A stretch of 43,058 bases of DNA from Alphaproteobacteria bacterium (GCA_022826665.1 JAJDUK010000080.1:1-43058), one strand, 5' to 3'. Shown: positions 8,540 through 16,706, counted from the first letter of the stretch. Notes: a model not told the origin generated them from the letters alone. Made by a program: numbers and translations.

Positions 8540-9991
8540 ATGACGGTACTCGTGGAAACCCGAGCCGATCTCACGCTGGAGGCCGCCCGGCGGGTGGCCT
8601 GGGAGGGCGAAGGGGTCGAGCTTGGCGCCACCGCGCTCGCCGCCATGGCAAGTGGGCGGGAGCGCCTGGAACGGATTATCGAGCACGACCCCGAGGTCAC
8701 GATCTATGGCGTGACGACGGGTCCGGGCCAGCTTGCCCGCAAGTCGCTTACGCCAGAACAACGCGAACGGTGGGCCGGCATGTCGCCGGCGCGGATCGCG
8801 GCCTCATGGGGAGATCCGCTGCCCGAGCGGGCCGTCCGCGCCATCGTGCTCGCGCGGCTGACCAACTTCGTGGAAGGCCATTCGGCGGTCTCGCCGGAGA
8901 TCGCCCAGAGCGTCGCCGCCATGCTGGACGAGGACACGCTGCCTAGAGTTCCAACGCAAGGCCAGGGCGGTGCCGGCGAGATCCTGTCGTTGAGCCATCT
9001 GTTCATGGGCCTCGCTGAAGAGGCGGAGCCCGCAATCAAGGACGTGATGTGCCTGGTCAACGGATCGCCTGCGGCCACGGGCCTCGTGACAGATGCTGCG
9101 CTGGTCGCCGAGGGTCGGCTCGAGATCGCAGCACGGGTCTTCGCGCTCTCCTTCGAGGCCTTCAACGCGCCCCTCGACCATCTCGACCCGGCACTCGGCG
9201 ACTATTGGAACAACCCGCACGATCGGTGGGCGCTCGGGCACCTGCGCGAGCTGGTGGCGGGCGGTCATGGCGGGGACCGGCGCCCCTATCAGGCGCCCGT
9301 CAGCTATCGCATCCTTCCGCGAATGCTGGGGCAGGCCCGGCGCGCGGTATCACTGGCTGCGGAGGTCGCGGCGGAATCGCTCCAGGCGGTGACCGACAAC
9401 CCGGTGTGGGCCGAAAGCGCCGACAACGATCAGCCGTTCGGCCGCTTCGTCACGAACGGCGGCTACCACAACCCCCATGCAGTGCTCGCCATGGATGCGC
9501 TCACTGCCGCCTGCGCCAACCTCTGCGTTCTGGCCGAGCGCCACGGTGCGAAGCTTCTGGACGGCACCGTCTCGTTGCTTCCCGACCAGCTGGCGGTTTC
9601 GGACGCCGACGGCGATACCCCGCGCCCTTACATGGGATGTCTGCCGATGGCCCAGACCGGCTACGAGGAGGAAGCCCGCCTATACGCCCAGGCCACGGTG
9701 TTGCCCGGCAGCGAGTCAGGCGGATTCGGCCAGAACGACGTGGCGAGCCCGGTGTTCCTGGCATGGTCCAAGCAGGACCGCGCCGGCCGCTGCCTCGACA
9801 TGGCGCTCGCCAGCCTCGTGCCGATCGCGCTCCGCGCCCTGGACATCACTGATCGGCCCGTTCCTGCGCCGCTGGCTGGGCTCGAGGCCGTGGCCCGAGA
9901 GATCGTGCCAGACCCTGTGCAGCGCCCGGCATTCGGCCCCGTGGTGGCCGCGCTCGCCGACGCCTTGCGCCGCGATATCTATCCGTCTTGA
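8540..9991 (+). CDS. Aromatic amino acid lyase (HAL/PAL) homologue lacking the MIO Ser
   Basis: These 483 residues follow the ammonia-lyase fold from end to end: YGVTTGPG (56-63) in place of YGINTGFG with the catalytic-type Tyr56, CLVNGSPAATG (171-181), and VTDNPVW (284-290). Family members build the MIO electrophile from an internal Ala-Ser-Gly in GASGDLAPLSH. Here the equivalent stretch is GGAGEILSLSH (143-153), one residue shorter and without the Ser, so MIO cannot form in the usual way. The rest of the fold is intact and the frame is clean, so a changed chemistry (non-MIO elimination, isomerisation or binding) is more likely than decay. It stands alone after tRNA-Ser and converges on the LysR gene. 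A weak AAAGG lies nine bases before the ATG. Confidence 0.82.
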   Translation: MTVLVETRADLTLEAARRVAWEGEGVELGATALAAMASGRERLERIIEHDPEVTIYGVTTGPGQLARKSLTPEQRERWAGMSPARIAASWGDPLPERAVRAIVLARLTNFVEGHSAVSPEIAQSVAAMLDEDTLPRVPTQGQGGAGEILSLSHLFMGLAEEAEPAIKDVMCLVNGSPAATGLVTDAALVAEGRLEIAARVFALSFEAFNAPLDHLDPALGDYWNNPHDRWALGHLRELVAGGHGGDRRPYQAPVSYRILPRMLGQARRAVSLAAEVAAESLQAVTDNPVWAESADNDQPFGRFVTNGGYHNPHAVLAMDALTAACANLCVLAERHGAKLLDGTVSLLPDQLAVSDADGDTPRPYMGCLPMAQTGYEEEARLYAQATVLPGSESGGFGQNDVASPVFLAWSKQDRAGRCLDMALASLVPIALRALDITDRPVPAPLAGLEAVAREIVPDPVQRPAFGPVVAALADALRRDIYPS

Positions 9992-10067
9992 CGGAAGTTA
10001 GAGAGTCGCCCGCTCGCACCCCTTTGTGCACGCCTGATTGGCGCGGTGTTTGTGCCGGCAATCGACT

Positions 10068-11090
10068 CTACATCGTCGTCAAACCGTCTTTTCCCGGTGC
10101 ATCGAATCGACAGAATGTGATTTCTGTCTCTCGGCTTATCCACCGCTCCCTGACGCTCCTTAATTCTTTGCTTGCCACTTTCAGTTCTCTTGCCAGGCCG
10201 GCGAGCACCGTCAGAAAACGTTTCGCACTGGGGTTTCTTTGTCCCGTCGTTGTCAGATAAGCGTACAGGCCGCTTTTCGTCTGCAACCATTCATCACGAA
10301 CTGGAATGAGACGGCCAGTCTCGAAATCGTTATTCAAATAGCCATTCCAACCCAGGGCGAGTCCCTGTCCCCTCGCCGCAGCGTCCGTCAAGTGAAAGTA
10401 AATTTCGTGTTTTTCGATCGGGGCCTCCGGGGGCCGGCAATTCTGCGACTTGAACCATGTCTCCCATGTTGTCCAACTCGCTCCCGCCGCGGTCCAGTCC
10501 AAACGGGGCACGCCAAGCCATTGGGAGGGATGTTTGGCCAGCTCCCGCCTGAAGCGCTTGAAATAGGAAGGCGAGGCTACCGGAACGACTTCTTCATCAA
10601 GTAGCCTCTCCGAATGCTGATTGCGGCAAACAGTCGAATACTCGAAAAACACGTCGACACCCACTGGCAACAGCGAGGGAAGCATGTCGTATTCGCAGTT
10701 CAGTATCCGGAGGTCGATGCTTTCATCCAGATGCCGCTTCAGCCTCGCGTAGAGTGGAAGCAAGATCATCACCGAAACGGCCTGCGTGCAGCCTATCGTC
10801 ACGATTGTGTTTTCGGCGTGAAGTTTGTCACTTGCGGCACGCAGGCTTTGAATTGATGGCTGTACAGAGGAAAAATAGTCTTCACCGGTTCTTGTCAGTA
10901 CGAGACCTCGGCCCTTTCGTTCGAATAAGCGAACGTTTAGCGCGTTCTCCAGCTTACCGATGTGACGGCTGATTGCGGGGGACGACACCTCCAGCTCCTC
11001 GGCAGCATGAACTACGCTACCGAGGCGAGCGGTTGCCTCGAACGCGAGCAGTGCGCTGGTGGAGGGAATTCCCGATTTGGCGTCTCTCAA
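10068..11090 (-). CDS. LysR-family transcriptional regulator (GcvA-like)
   Basis: This regulator has 340 residues. The winged-helix domain lies at about 8-67 (LLAFEATARLGSVVHAAEEL, then SSPAISRHIGKLE) and is followed by the periplasmic-binding-protein-like effector domain. The C-terminus extends about 35 residues past the usual end. The frame stays open to an ATG at 11261, but that ATG has no ribosome-binding site. The TTG at 11090 has AGCGAGG four bases upstream and puts the helix-turn-helix at the normal distance from the N-terminus, so it is preferred. Base composition is visibly lower in GC than the flanks. It is downstream of the LuxR-type gene on the same strand and convergent with the lyase, either of which it may control. 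Confidence 0.88.
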   Translation of the reverse strand: MRDAKSGIPSTSALLAFEATARLGSVVHAAEELEVSSPAISRHIGKLENALNVRLFERKGRGLVLTRTGEDYFSSVQPSIQSLRAASDKLHAENTIVTIGCTQAVSVMILLPLYARLKRHLDESIDLRILNCEYDMLPSLLPVGVDVFFEYSTVCRNQHSERLLDEEVVPVASPSYFKRFRRELAKHPSQWLGVPRLDWTAAGASWTTWETWFKSQNCRPPEAPIEKHEIYFHLTDAAARGQGLALGWNGYLNNDFETGRLIPVRDEWLQTKSGLYAYLTTTGQRNPSAKRFLTVLAGLARELKVASKELRSVRERWISRETEITFCRFDAPGKDGLTTM

Positions 11091-11144
11091 GGTGCCTCGC
11101 TGGTACCGTCCGATGTCGAGTCCTCTGCAGGCATGTCGAACGCA

Positions 11145-11156
11145 CCCCCCCCCCCC
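11145..11156. repeat. Homopolymer tract, 12 C (12 G on the coding strand)
   Basis: Twelve consecutive C residues lie 55-66 bp upstream of the preferred LysR start. On the minus strand this is a G12 run inside the open frame that links ATG 11261 to the LysR coding sequence. The tract is followed on the plus strand by CCCAATTCGTTGGG, a small stem with a TTCG loop (overlapping the last Cs). Tracts of this length are prone to slippage, so the count may differ between cells or reads. Confidence 0.85.
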
Positions 11157-11193
11157 AATTCGTTGGGCAAACCCTATTCGTCCGGGCGCTCCC

Positions 11194-11220
11194 TGCCGCC
11201 TCCCAATTAGGAGGGGACTG
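11194..11220. promoter_or_regulatory. Palindromic candidate operator A, upstream of the LysR gene
   Basis: The site reads TGCCGCCTCCCAATTAGGAG then GGGACTG. Its core CCTCC...GGAGG is an inverted repeat. It matches site B (12704-12730) at 22 of 27 positions. It lies 104-130 bp upstream of the LysR start and just downstream of the LuxR stop. The shared site before two neighbouring regulator genes suggests a common binding protein; mobile-element remnants are the alternative. Confidence 0.45.
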
Positions 11221-11279
11221 CAAGAATTGTCAGTAGCGTGGACGAGAGCGGAACGTGCCATTGTCAGCAGGCTAGGATG

Positions 11280-12455
11280 TCATTGCCGCGCAAGAGGGAG
11301 GTCTCCCAACGACATAACCATTTGCACCAGGTCCAATTGACGGGAGATGCCCAGCTTTCCGAACATATGTTTGATGTGCCAGCGGATGGTGCCCTCGCTC
11401 CGCCTCGTCTCGGTGGCGATTTGGCGGATGGTGTACCCCTGAGCCAACATCACCGCCACGTGGCTCTCCGCCGGTGTCAGGCCGAGCAGAGCTTCCACCA
11501 GCGCCGGATCGATACGTGCCCGGCTCGCCGGGTCGACCACCAGCACGAGCGCGGCGACGCTGCTGGGACGCATGTCCGTCCGCTCGTCGCTTACGGGCAT
11601 CGTGTGCAAGACGAGACCGGGCGAAACGACCGAGCGTTTCACCATCATCGTTCCGCTTGCACCTTGGCCACCGAAGCGCGGCAGTGCCCGACCCAATACT
11701 TTTTGGAGAGCGGCGTCGTCTGCCGGTGTGCAGGCGCACAGAAGACCATCCCGGTCTGACAACCCATCGCTCTTACACAGAATGTCGCGGGCACGGTCGT
11801 TCGCAGCCACGATCCGGCCGCGTCGGTCAAGCTGGATGACTCCGAAACGGGTGTTCTCGAGCAACCCGATGACGGACGACCCCAGCGCGCGCGCGCTGAC
11901 CAGCGACTGCCTGACCCGCACGAACTGACGAATGTGGGGCAGAAGACGCTCGATCGTCTCGATCCGGGCCGTCAACCAGCCGTCCCCGTCAACGGGGTCG
12001 GCAGTTTGCCAGCCGATGTGCGAACTACCCGGCCCGTCCAGACGTACGTTGAGGCCATTCTGGGTCTCGCCGAGCGGCATCGCCTCATTGAATGCCGGGG
12101 AGGTCTTACGCTCCTGGTCGGTGTAGAGCTCGGCGACACGGACCAGCCGGCTGTCGGGCAACTGCCTGAATCGAGGCATGCGTTCGTCGCTGGAGTGATA
12201 GACGTCGTAGTACAGCCGCTCGAAGTACTCGTTGCGCTCCCCGCGGTAGCAGAACCGTTTGAGGAGGATTTCGACGTCTTCCCGGGAGCGCCTCTCGCCG
12301 AACACCAGGAAGTTGCCCTTCGACCCTATGGCCTCGTCGATCAGGCCCGCAGTCGCTGGCCAGTGCGCGTCGTCGAGCGCTGCTTCATGCAGCGACCCCA
12401 GAATGCGCTCAAACAGCTCTTGATCGCCCATGAGGGATCCGTTCTCACGGTCCAT
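11280..12455 (-). CDS. LuxR-type helix-turn-helix transcriptional regulator
   Basis: This is a 391-residue regulator. The C-terminal GerE/LuxR DNA-binding domain lies at about 322-385 (LTPAESHVAVMLAQGYTIRQ, then SEGTIRWHIKHMFGKLG). The middle carries a PAS-like segment (NTRFGVIQLDRRGRIVAAND), and the N-terminal 180 residues are a sensor of no recognised type. There is no receiver domain, so it is not a classical response regulator. Two N-terminal Met residues (1 and 9) are possible starts. The LysR gene follows on the same strand, and a 250-bp upstream region carries palindromic site B. Confidence 0.85.
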   Translation of the reverse strand: MDRENGSLMGDQELFERILGSLHEAALDDAHWPATAGLIDEAIGSKGNFLVFGERRSREDVEILLKRFCYRGERNEYFERLYYDVYHSSDERMPRFRQLPDSRLVRVAELYTDQERKTSPAFNEAMPLGETQNGLNVRLDGPGSSHIGWQTADPVDGDGWLTARIETIERLLPHIRQFVRVRQSLVSARALGSSVIGLLENTRFGVIQLDRRGRIVAANDRARDILCKSDGLSDRDGLLCACTPADDAALQKVLGRALPRFGGQGASGTMMVKRSVVSPGLVLHTMPVSDERTDMRPSSVAALVLVVDPASRARIDPALVEALLGLTPAESHVAVMLAQGYTIRQIATETRRSEGTIRWHIKHMFGKLGISRQLDLVQMVMSLGDLPLARQ

Positions 12456-12703
12456 TTGTTGACGATGTTCTCTTGCCGACGATCTCCGGTCCGTCGGCTT
12501 TGGCGGGGGGCAACATTCAATCTTCGCTCTTGGCGAGCATCATTTTTCTCACCTCCGCCGGGCCGGCCAGCGACGCTCGCAGCCCCGGCGGCATGGGCCA
12601 AAGCGCTGCACCCGTATCGTCCCGTTGCCGGCGAACGGACACAGCGCTCCAACCATGATCGATGGCTGCGCGTCGGGCCAATGGTAAGCGGGCGCACGAC
12701 TAG

Positions 12704-12730
12704 TGCCGCCTCCCAAATGGGAGGGGAAAC
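12704..12730. promoter_or_regulatory. Palindromic candidate operator B, upstream of the LuxR-type gene
   Basis: TGCCGCCTCCCAAATGGGAG then GGGAAAC. The core CCTCCC-AAAT-GGGAGG is a perfect 6-bp inverted repeat with a four-base spacer. It is the twin of site A and lies about 250 bp upstream of the LuxR-type start. AAAATTGGGGGG follows five bases later, recalling in inverted order the C-tract and AATT next to site A. Apart from this, the gene-free stretch from 12456 to 12814 shows nothing recognisable. Confidence 0.45.
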
Positions 12731-12814
12731 AGCCAAAATTGGGGGGCTGCAACTTCGGCACGGGGTTCGGAGTGAAGGGCGCGTGCCGGAGTGAACGGTC
12801 CCAGGCTCGGGCGT

Positions 12815-13085
12815 TTAGCCCGCATTTCTCACCACGGTCGCGGCCTGCGTCGCACCCAGGCGTTCGATCCGCCAGGAGCGGGCCGAAAAGCGTATCGGGG
12901 AATACGGTTGAGGCCCGCGACGCCGCGGGCGGACGCCTGGGCGCGACCCGAAGGGTGGCGTTCTCCGACCGACAGGGTGCGTCGAAGCGATTGCCCGATG
13001 CCCCACATCGCGCCGCACGCTTCTCCTGCCCTGTCGGCCGGACAGCGCCGTGCAGACCATGACCGTGGTGAGAAATGCGGGCTAA
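12815..13085. repeat. Fold-back (inverted-repeat) element, about 270 bp
   Basis: The outer arms are identical over 25 bases: TTAGCCCGCATTTCTCACCA CGGTC at 12815-12839 and its reverse complement at 13061-13085. Similarity continues inward with mismatches. Two further inverted repeats nest inside: GTCGCACCCAGGCGTTCG against CGGACGCCTGGGCGCGAC, and CCGACAGGG...GAAGCG against CGCTTC...CCCTGTCGG. The right arm runs through the stop codon of the universal stress protein gene. A related half-arm occurs at 6257-6295. There is no open frame that looks like a protein. It could be a miniature mobile element or a structured transcript. Confidence 0.8.
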
Positions 13086-13903
13086 TGCGACATCAGCACC
13101 GGCACGGTCATCTGGCGCAGGATGTCGCGGGTCACGCCGCCCAGCAGCACTTCGCGCATGCGGTGGTGGCCGTAGCCGCCCATGACGAGCAGGCCCGCCC
13201 CGAGATCGCTGATCTCAGAGAGAAGGGCGTCGCTCGCGCCGAGGTCCGACGAGCTGATCGCGTGCCTGGCATCCGCGCTGACGCCGTGTCGTGCCAGGTA
13301 CGTGCTGACTTCGGCCCCCGGTATGTGCTTGCCGTCGCCAGTGTCGATACCGAGCACGATCACCTTGCTCGCCTGCTGCAAGAGCGGCAGCGCGTCGGCG
13401 AGCGCGCGCCTCGCCTCGCGGGTGCCGTTCCAGGCGAGCATGACGGTCTCCGCATTGACACTGAAGGAGCCGGCATAGGGCCAGACCAGCACCGGTCCCC
13501 CTGCGGCGAGTACCACGCTGTCCGCCAGCCCTGAGATGCTGTTGTCGTCGTCAGGGTCGGTCTGGCCCACGATCGTGATGTCGGCGTAGTGTGCGCTCGT
13601 CGTGACCCCATCGACGGGGTCGCCCGTCAGCAGGCGCCATTCGGACGGCACTATCGACTTCGCCATCCGTTCGGAGAATTGCCGCTCGGCATCTTCGGCG
13701 GCCGCCCGCTGTTCGGTATCGAGCCGCTTATAGACCTCCGTGGAAAGCTCGAAGCTCGCGAAACCGGGGACGACGAGACGAGGCAGCACGTAGACGCCGG
13801 TCACCCTGCCTTCATGCCGTTCGGCCAGCTCGATCGCCGCCTCCAGCCGCACCTGCGAGCGCTTATCCTGAGCCAGATGAACGACGATGTCCTTGTACGC
13901 CAT
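13082..13903 (-). CDS. Universal stress protein, tandem UspA domains
   Basis: A 273-residue cytoplasmic protein with two UspA folds: the first opens with MAYKDIVVHL, the second with ETVMLAWNGTREARRAL at about residue 150. The ATP-binding signature G-x2-G-x9-G-(S/T) is seen as GGYGHHRMREVLLGGVTRDI near the C-terminus. The start at 13903 has GGAGG seven bases upstream. A CRP/FNR-type box lies about 90 bp upstream, which would fit oxygen- or redox-controlled expression, as for related Usp genes in alphaproteobacteria. The stop codon lies inside the right arm of the fold-back element. A decayed partial copy sits directly upstream. Confidence 0.92.
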   Translation of the reverse strand: MAYKDIVVHLAQDKRSQVRLEAAIELAERHEGRVTGVYVLPRLVVPGFASFELSTEVYKRLDTEQRAAAEDAERQFSERMAKSIVPSEWRLLTGDPVDGVTTSAHYADITIVGQTDPDDDNSISGLADSVVLAAGGPVLVWPYAGSFSVNAETVMLAWNGTREARRALADALPLLQQASKVIVLGIDTGDGKHIPGAEVSTYLARHGVSADARHAISSSDLGASDALLSEISDLGAGLLVMGGYGHHRMREVLLGGVTRDILRQMTVPVLMSH

Positions 13904-13991
13904 GATCAAGCCTCCTTCTCCGTACCGGCCCGTGCGTGACACCCGAGCCATGGAGCGCAAGTCAGCCTAACGGGGTGACTGAGGGCGCGGT

Positions 13992-14005
13992 TTGACATGG
14001 GTCAT
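13992..14005. promoter_or_regulatory. CRP/FNR-family (FixK/FNR-like) binding site
   Basis: TTGAC-ATGG-GTCAT at 13992-14005 differs by one base from the symmetrical consensus TTGAC-N4-GTCAA recognised by FixK, NnrR and related regulators. It is placed 89 bp upstream of the universal stress protein start, in the spacer that separates this gene from its decayed copy. The assignment is by pattern and context only. Confidence 0.5.
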
Positions 14006-14031
14006 TCCAGCCGTCGGCGCGCGCCTCATTC

Positions 14032-14316
14032 CTAGTGCGCCATCAGCACCGGCACGGTCGTCTCCTGCAGGATGTCGTGCGTGACGCCGCCGAACAGCCT
14101 CTCGCGCAGGCGGCGATGGCCGTAGCCGCCCATGACGAGGAGGCCGATGCCGTGATCGCCAATCTCGGAGAGCAGGACATCGCCCGTGTGGATGCCCAAG
14201 GAGGCCCGCGTGTGCCGAGCCTCCGCCCTGACTCCATGGTGCGCCAGATGCGTGCTGATGTCGGCGCCGGGTATGTGCTTGCCGTCGGATCTGTCGACAC
14301 CGAAGACGATTACGGG
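14032..14316 (-). pseudogene. Remnant of a second universal stress protein gene
   Basis: The last 94 codons align with the C-terminal third of the intact neighbour: both share GDGKHIPGA/SDGKHIPGA, LLSEI, GLLVMGGYGH and the ending TVPVLM(S/A)H. Upstream of PVIVFGVDRS the frame has no Usp similarity, so the first two thirds are lost. It points in the same direction as the intact gene and lies 128 bp upstream of it, which indicates an old tandem duplication followed by deletion. The changes spread over the alignment show the copies have diverged for some time. Confidence 0.82.
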
Positions 14317-14497
14317 CACGGCAGGGCTGACGCGGGCGCGTACGGCGGTCTTCGGACGCCGCCCGGACGTCTGTCGCATCTGCCGCCGTGATCTCATTTG
14401 CCAGGCTCGCTCATCGTCCTCTCTGCCTGTGACATGGTGAGAGGGGGCGACCGGCGCAAGGCCGGCCTGATCGGGGCTATGGCGGGTGCTCGGTCTA

Positions 14498-14962
14498 CTA
14501 AGCCGGTGCATCGCGGGAGGGAACCTGGGCCAACGCCCGGCCGGCAAGCACGGTCCGCTCGGCGACGGAGCACGTGGTCTCGAACTCGACACGCCGGCGC
14601 TCCGGAATCAGGCGGTCCACCACCGCCCGTGCGATCACCTCGTCGCCGGGGCGGACCGGAGCCGTGAATCGGAGAGACTGCGAGAGGTAAATGCAGCCCG
14701 GCCCTGGCATCCGGGTGCCGATGACCGTCGAGATCAATGCTGCAGTGCACATACCATGGACGATCCGGCCGCCGAAGCGGGACTGCTCGGCAAAGTCGTC
14801 GTCGAAGTGGAGCGGGTTGGTATCGCCCGTCAGATAGGCGAAGAGCCGCATCTCCTCGTCGTTGATGATGCGCCCGTATTCCGCGCTCATGCCAATCTTC
14901 AGGTCCTCGAAGAAATAACCGAATTGGGCATCGCCCGTGGCCGCGTCGGCCGTGTGCACCAT
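14498..14962 (-). CDS. MaoC-like (R)-specific enoyl-CoA hydratase
   Basis: A single hot-dog-fold protein of 154 residues. The hydratase-2 motif is present as YLTGDTNPLHFDDDFA, with catalytic Asp47 and His52, and FGGRIVHGM follows. Such enzymes hydrate trans-2-enoyl-CoA to (R)-3-hydroxyacyl-CoA. The start at 14962 has GGAGG about ten bases upstream, and no other Met gives a better N-terminus. It faces the amidase gene across a 208-bp divergent spacer. Nothing in the adjacent genes fixes the substrate. Confidence 0.88.
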   Translation of the reverse strand: MVHTADAATGDAQFGYFFEDLKIGMSAEYGRIINDEEMRLFAYLTGDTNPLHFDDDFAEQSRFGGRIVHGMCTAALISTVIGTRMPGPGCIYLSQSLRFTAPVRPGDEVIARAVVDRLIPERRRVEFETTCSVAERTVLAGRALAQVPSRDAPA

Positions 14963-15170
14963 GATCGAATTCCCTCCTCCCGTATTGCCGAGCGGCGGAT
15001 TGTGCGGTGCAACAAGGCTCGTGACAAGCGCGCAACGGCACCCGCGGGCTGGCGTTTGGGAAGCGCCACCGCGCCTGCTCTGTTCGGGCGGGCGCCCGTT
15101 CGGTATATGTGGCGCTCCGGCGGGGGCGGCGTCGTTCGCCTGCGGCGCGGCAATAAAGGGAGGAGAACCG

Positions 15171-16706
15171 ATGGCCAAGTTTCCGACGGTGCGCACACCG
15201 ACGATCGAGGAGGTCCTCGACATCGCCGAGGGCTACGGCATGACGATTACCGTGGAGGACGCGGAATCGTTCCAAGGCCTCATGGCGGGCACGATCGCGT
15301 CGTATCACCGGCTCGACGATCTCGACGAGCCGAAGCTGCCGGTGAAGTATCCGCGCAGCACCGGCTACCGACCGCCGCCTGAGGAGAACCCCTACAACGC
15401 CTGGTACTGGAAGTCCGAGGTCAAGGGCGCCAGCAGAGGGCCGCTCAGGGGCAAGAAAGTCGCGCTCAAGGACAACATCTGCCTCGCCGGCGTGCCGATG
15501 ATGAACGGCGCCACGGTGCTCGAGGGCTACGTGCCCGACATCGACGCCACCGTGGTGACCCGCATCCTCGATGCCGGCGGCACCATCGTCGGCAAGGCCG
15601 CCAACACCTATCTCTGCTTCGACGGCGGCAGCGCCACCACCGCCACCGGCATGGTCGATAACCCGCACAAGAGGGGCCATACCTGCGGCGGCTCGTCCGC
15701 CGGCAGCGGCGTGCTGGTCCTCACCGGCGAGGCGGACATGGCGCTCGGCGGCGACCAGGGCGGCTCGATCCGCATGCCGGCCTGCTGGAGCGGCATCTAC
15801 GGGCACAAGCCCACGCACGGCCTGGTGCCCTACACCGGCATCTTCCCCATCGAGATGACCCTCGACCACACCGGCCCCATGGCGCGCTCGGTGAGCGACG
15901 TGGCGGCCCTGCTCCAGGTCATCGCCGGGCCGGACGGGCAGGACCCCCGCCAGATCGGCACCAAGACCCAGCGCTACACGAGCGCCGTGGACAAGGGCGC
16001 AGACGGCATGAAGATCGGCGTCGTTAAGGAAGGCTTCGGCCATCCGGAGAGCGAGGACGCCGTGGACAGCTGCGTCAGCGCCGCGGTCCAGCGCTTTGCC
16101 GAGCTCGGCGCCACGGTGGAGGAGATCTCGATCCCGATGCACCTGGACGGCCCGCACATCTGGAACGGCATCGCGGTCGAGGGCGCCACCGCACTGATGC
16201 TGAAGGGCAACGCCTTCGGCACCAACTGGGAGGGCTACTACACCACCTCGCTGATGGACGCCTACGCGCGCGGCTGGCGCTCGCGGCCGGACGATCTCTC
16301 CGAGACCGTGAAGTACGTCATGATGCTCGGCGAGTTCATGCACCGCGAGTACCACGGCCGCTACTACGCCAAGGCGCAGAACCTGAGCCGCAGGCTGCGC
16401 GAGACCTACGACGCGGCGCTCGCGGAATACGACGTGCTCGCGATGCCGACGCTGCCGATGCTGGCCACCAAGTTGCCGGAGCCCGACTGCTCGCGCGAGG
16501 AGTACGTCGACGCCGCGCTGAACATGCTGGCGAACACCTGCCCGTTCGACGCCACGGGGCATCCGGCCATGACGGTGCCCTGCGGCAAGGCGGACGACTC
16601 GCCCATCGGCTTGATGCTGATCGGCAAGCGCTATGACGATGCGACCGTGATCCAGGCCGGCGGCGCCTTCGAGAGCCTCGGCGTCTACACGGTGTCGACC
16701 GTATAG
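15171..16706 (+). CDS. Amidase-signature enzyme, nitrile-pathway amidase type
   Basis: A 511-residue amidase with the complete Ser-cisSer-Lys triad: Lys100 (VALKDN), Ser175 (CGGSSAGSG) and nucleophile Ser199 (GGDQGGSIRMP). The roughly 80-residue N-terminal helical part and the segments GVPMMNG, VPYTG.FPIE and the DATG(H)P region near the C-terminus resemble the enantioselective amidases paired with nitrile hydratase in Rhodococcus. No nitrile hydratase genes are in the window. The start has AGGGAGGAG five bases upstream. A hairpin terminator follows the stop. It is probably cytoplasmic and hydrolyses an aliphatic or aryl amide to acid and ammonia. Confidence 0.9.
   Translation: MAKFPTVRTPTIEEVLDIAEGYGMTITVEDAESFQGLMAGTIASYHRLDDLDEPKLPVKYPRSTGYRPPPEENPYNAWYWKSEVKGASRGPLRGKKVALKDNICLAGVPMMNGATVLEGYVPDIDATVVTRILDAGGTIVGKAANTYLCFDGGSATTATGMVDNPHKRGHTCGGSSAGSGVLVLTGEADMALGGDQGGSIRMPACWSGIYGHKPTHGLVPYTGIFPIEMTLDHTGPMARSVSDVAALLQVIAGPDGQDPRQIGTKTQRYTSAVDKGADGMKIGVVKEGFGHPESEDAVDSCVSAAVQRFAELGATVEEISIPMHLDGPHIWNGIAVEGATALMLKGNAFGTNWEGYYTTSLMDAYARGWRSRPDDLSETVKYVMMLGEFMHREYHGRYYAKAQNLSRRLRETYDAALAEYDVLAMPTLPMLATKLPEPDCSREEYVDAALNMLANTCPFDATGHPAMTVPCGKADDSPIGLMLIGKRYDDATVIQAGGAFESLGVYTVSTV

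Noticed and set aside
11091-11261. Upstream extension of the LysR gene to ATG 11261 as the true start
   Set aside because: There is no ribosome-binding site, the added residues do not fit the family, and the extension crosses the G12 tract; TTG 11090 fits better.
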